Assembly (NCBI GenBank): GCA_021162325.1
Contig: JAGGYV010000360.1
Location: forward strand, 1 to 14,646
Length of the DNA: 14,646 bases
Direction: 5' to 3'
Origin: Desulfobacteraceae bacterium
GTDB lineage: Bacteria; Desulfobacterota; Desulfobacteria; Desulfobacterales; Desulfosalsimonadaceae
The notes below the pieces were generated by a model. That model was not told the DNA's origin, did not search any database, and saw only the letters and a program-made list of their open reading frames with translations. Position 1 is the first letter of the stretch. Every line of letters begins with the position of its first letter. The translations under genes were made by a program, and so were the position numbers. Below are positions 13,047 through 14,646 of this stretch, in pieces.

Positions 13047-14270
13047 TTATGACACCGATTCTCTGATCCGCTTCATCGCCTTTTCCACATTTTTATAACT
13101 GTTAAACGCGGAAAGACGAATATATTGGTCGCCACAGGTGCCGAAACCGGCCCCCGGCGTGCAAACGACCCCGGCATTATTTAACAGATTGTCAAAGAAA
13201 TCCCATGAATTGCCTTTGGCGTCTATCCATATATAAGGAGAGTTCTCGCCGCCCACATAGGAGAGCCCCAGTGCGTCCATCTCCCGTCGGATCAGGTCGG
13301 CGTTTTTCATGTATTCCGCAATAATTTTTTTGATCTGCTGTTTACCGGCATCACTGTAAACCGCTTCGGCCGCCCGCTGGACCGGATAGGACACCCCGTT
13401 GAATTTGGTTGAATGCCGTCTGTTCCAGAGTGCATGAAGGCTTTGCCGACTGCCCTGGCTGTCATATGCCATGCATTCTTTGGGCACCACAGTAAACGCA
13501 CATCGGGTACCGGTAAATCCGGCAGTTTTGGAAAAGCTTCGAAATTCTATGGCCACCTCTTTTGCACCATCTATTTCATAAATAGAATGTGGAATATCTT
13601 CATCCCGGATAAACGCTTCGTAGGCCGCATCAAATAAAATCAGAGAGTTGTTTTCGCGGGCGTAGGTAACCCATTTTGCCAGTCCGTTTTTTGAAATGGT
13701 GGCACCGGTGGGATTATTGGGAAAACACAGGTAAATCAGGTCCACGGATTTTGTCGGAAGATCCGGAATAAAATTATTTGCATGAGTGCATTCAAGGTAT
13801 ACGATATTCTGAAAACGTCCGTTTTCAAAATTACCGGTCCGGCCGGCCATGACATTGGTATCCACATACACCGGATACACCGGATCCGGAACGGCCAAAG
13901 AGATGTCGGTGGAGAGAATTTCCTGAAAATTACCGGTATCGCATTTGGCGCCATCGCTGATAAAAATTTCATCAGCAGAAATGTCCACGCCTCTGGCCTG
14001 AAAGTCATTTTTTGCGATTTTATCTCTTAAAAACAGGTACCCCTGTTCCGGTCCATATCCCCGAAAACTGGCGTCAACCGCCATTTCATCCACGGATGAA
14101 TGAAACGCCTCAACGCAAGCGGCAGGCAGCGCCTGGGTGGCGTCGCCAATGCCGAGTTTGATGATTTCAGTATTCGGATGTTGCTTCTGATATTCATTGA
14201 CGCGTTTTGCAATGGTGGAAAAAAGATACGAAGCCTGAAGTTTTAGATAGTTTTCATTGATTCTGATCAT
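13047..14270 (-). CDS. dapL: LL-diaminopimelate aminotransferase
   Basis: A 407-residue fold-type I PLP aminotransferase of full family length. The PLP-binding Lys is K248 in SFSKTAGFTGTR. Other landmarks are KLGIGDATQALP near the N-terminus, FRGYGPEQGY, FPNNPTGA (183-190), D214 and Y217 of FDAAYEAF, and the carboxylate-binding R385 of YIRLSAF. It converts tetrahydrodipicolinate directly to LL-2,6-diaminopimelate using glutamate, bypassing the succinylase or acetylase steps of lysine and peptidoglycan precursor synthesis. This route is known in plants, Chlamydia and many Desulfobacterota. AAGGCGGGT lies just before the ATG. A strong candidate promoter is present upstream. No other dap gene adjoins. 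Confidence 0.96.
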   Translation of the reverse strand: MIRINENYLKLQASYLFSTIAKRVNEYQKQHPNTEIIKLGIGDATQALPAACVEAFHSSVDEMAVDASFRGYGPEQGYLFLRDKIAKNDFQARGVDISADEIFISDGAKCDTGNFQEILSTDISLAVPDPVYPVYVDTNVMAGRTGNFENGRFQNIVYLECTHANNFIPDLPTKSVDLIYLCFPNNPTGATISKNGLAKWVTYARENNSLILFDAAYEAFIRDEDIPHSIYEIDGAKEVAIEFRSFSKTAGFTGTRCAFTVVPKECMAYDSQGSRQSLHALWNRRHSTKFNGVSYPVQRAAEAVYSDAGKQQIKKIIAEYMKNADLIRREMDALGLSYVGGENSPYIWIDAKGNSWDFFDNLLNNAGVVCTPGAGFGTCGDQYIRLSAFNSYKNVEKAMKRIRESVS

Positions 14271-14389
14271 AACCCGCCTTATTTATTATATAAGTAATTT
14301 ATAAAAAGTGGCAATGCCGGAGGCCTTAGCCATAACTTGAGATCTCTTTAAATTTTAGATCACCTTTAATTTTTCCGGATATTTAATCC

Positions 14390-14418
14390 AATATAATAAA
14401 AGGATCAGCATGTGTCAA
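14390..14418 (-). promoter_or_regulatory. Candidate sigma-70 promoter for dapL
   Basis: Read on the minus strand, TTGACA (14418-14413) is followed by a 17-base spacer and TATATT (14395-14390), matching 6/6 and 5/6 consensus positions. Transcription would start near 14383, leaving a leader of about 110 nt before dapL. I see no recognised lysine riboswitch in that leader by eye. Confidence 0.6.
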
Positions 14419-14509
14419 TCCATGGGGATATCTATGGGCTGGAAAATTAAAACAATTCATCGTTTTAAAACAGTCGTAACAGTCTTTTTTTATTACCGCC
14501 ATTCATCAC

Positions 14510-14537
14510 TTGACACATTACTTAAATATTACATAAA
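14510..14537 (+). promoter_or_regulatory. Candidate sigma-70 promoter for the gene at 14599
   Basis: TTGACA (14510-14515), a 16-base spacer and CATAAA (14532-14537) match 6/6 and 4/6 positions. Transcription would begin near 14544, giving a leader of about 55 nt. It mirrors the dapL promoter: TTGACACAT occurs at both -35 boxes in opposite orientation. Confidence 0.45.
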
Positions 14538-14598
14538 CTGATGAAATTCTATAAAAATTAATTAATTTTTGAATTATTTAAATAGTGAGGAGAAACAA

Positions 14599-14646
14599 AT
14601 GTTTGAGGAAACCATCCAGGACGACATTAAAATCGTGACGTTTAAA
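14599..14646 (+). CDS. Start of an unidentified gene (partial, runs off the window)
   Basis: Sixteen codons, MFEETIQDDIKIVTFK, are visible before the window ends. A good ribosome site, GAGGAG, lies 6 bases before the ATG, and a candidate promoter lies about 60 bases upstream. The short alternating hydrophobic pattern would suit the first strand of many folds, a STAS-type domain among them, but the fragment is too short for a family call. Confidence 0.65.
   Translation, partial: MFEETIQDDIKIVTFK

Noticed and set aside
14272..14385. Lysine riboswitch in the long dapL leader
   Set aside because: I could not trace the multi-stem conserved core by eye; only short AT-rich stems are visible.

Overview
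The window reads as chromosomal DNA of an anaerobic, sulfate-reducer-like Desulfobacterota, most likely a Desulfobacteraceae relative. This is an inference from gene content: an LL-diaminopimelate aminotransferase, hydrogenase maturation genes hypA and hypB, a rubrerythrin collinear with the Desulfovibrio vulgaris type, an Asp-containing ferredoxin, a cysteine-rich two-cluster ferredoxin-like protein, a YgiQ-type radical SAM protein, and dispersed palindromic repeats of a kind I associate with this group. No rRNA, tRNA or CRISPR array was seen.

Layout. Positions 1-2430 hold a winged-helix/cysteine-rich/two-[4Fe-4S] protein followed by translationally coupled hypA-hypB, closed by a strong hairpin terminator. 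Positions 2448-3805 hold a minus-strand ferredoxin-rubrerythrin pair (oxidative-stress defence) bracketed by two oppositely oriented copies of a small non-coding element. The two copies share their 20-bp ends but carry unrelated palindromic cores. Positions 3825-9436 hold a major facilitator family transporter, a three-helix membrane protein of unknown function (minus strand), a YgiQ-family radical SAM protein and an AMP-forming long-chain acyl-CoA ligase.

Positions 9583-12994 are an accessory island. A Phd/VapC-type toxin-antitoxin pair is followed by a graveyard of broken mobile DNA: a 5'-truncated IS1634-like transposase, a recombinase fragment, an IS91-type transposase with an in-frame stop, and a scrap resembling a PAP2 phosphatase. 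A second toxin-antitoxin pair (Phd/YefM with RelE/ParE) follows. Positions 13047-14646 return to core genes: dapL on the minus strand and the first 16 codons of a plus-strand gene, with a divergent promoter pair between them.

How the genes may work together. HypA and HypB deliver nickel to [NiFe] hydrogenases, and the upstream iron-sulfur protein may be a redox or regulatory partner; no hydrogenase structural gene is in view. Rubrerythrin reduces peroxide and the adjacent ferredoxin is a plausible electron donor. The toxin-antitoxin pairs may stabilise the island. I found no clear new defence or biosynthetic system. The least explained items are the composite repeat elements, the cysteine-rich protein beside hypAB, and the symmetric divergent promoter at dapL.
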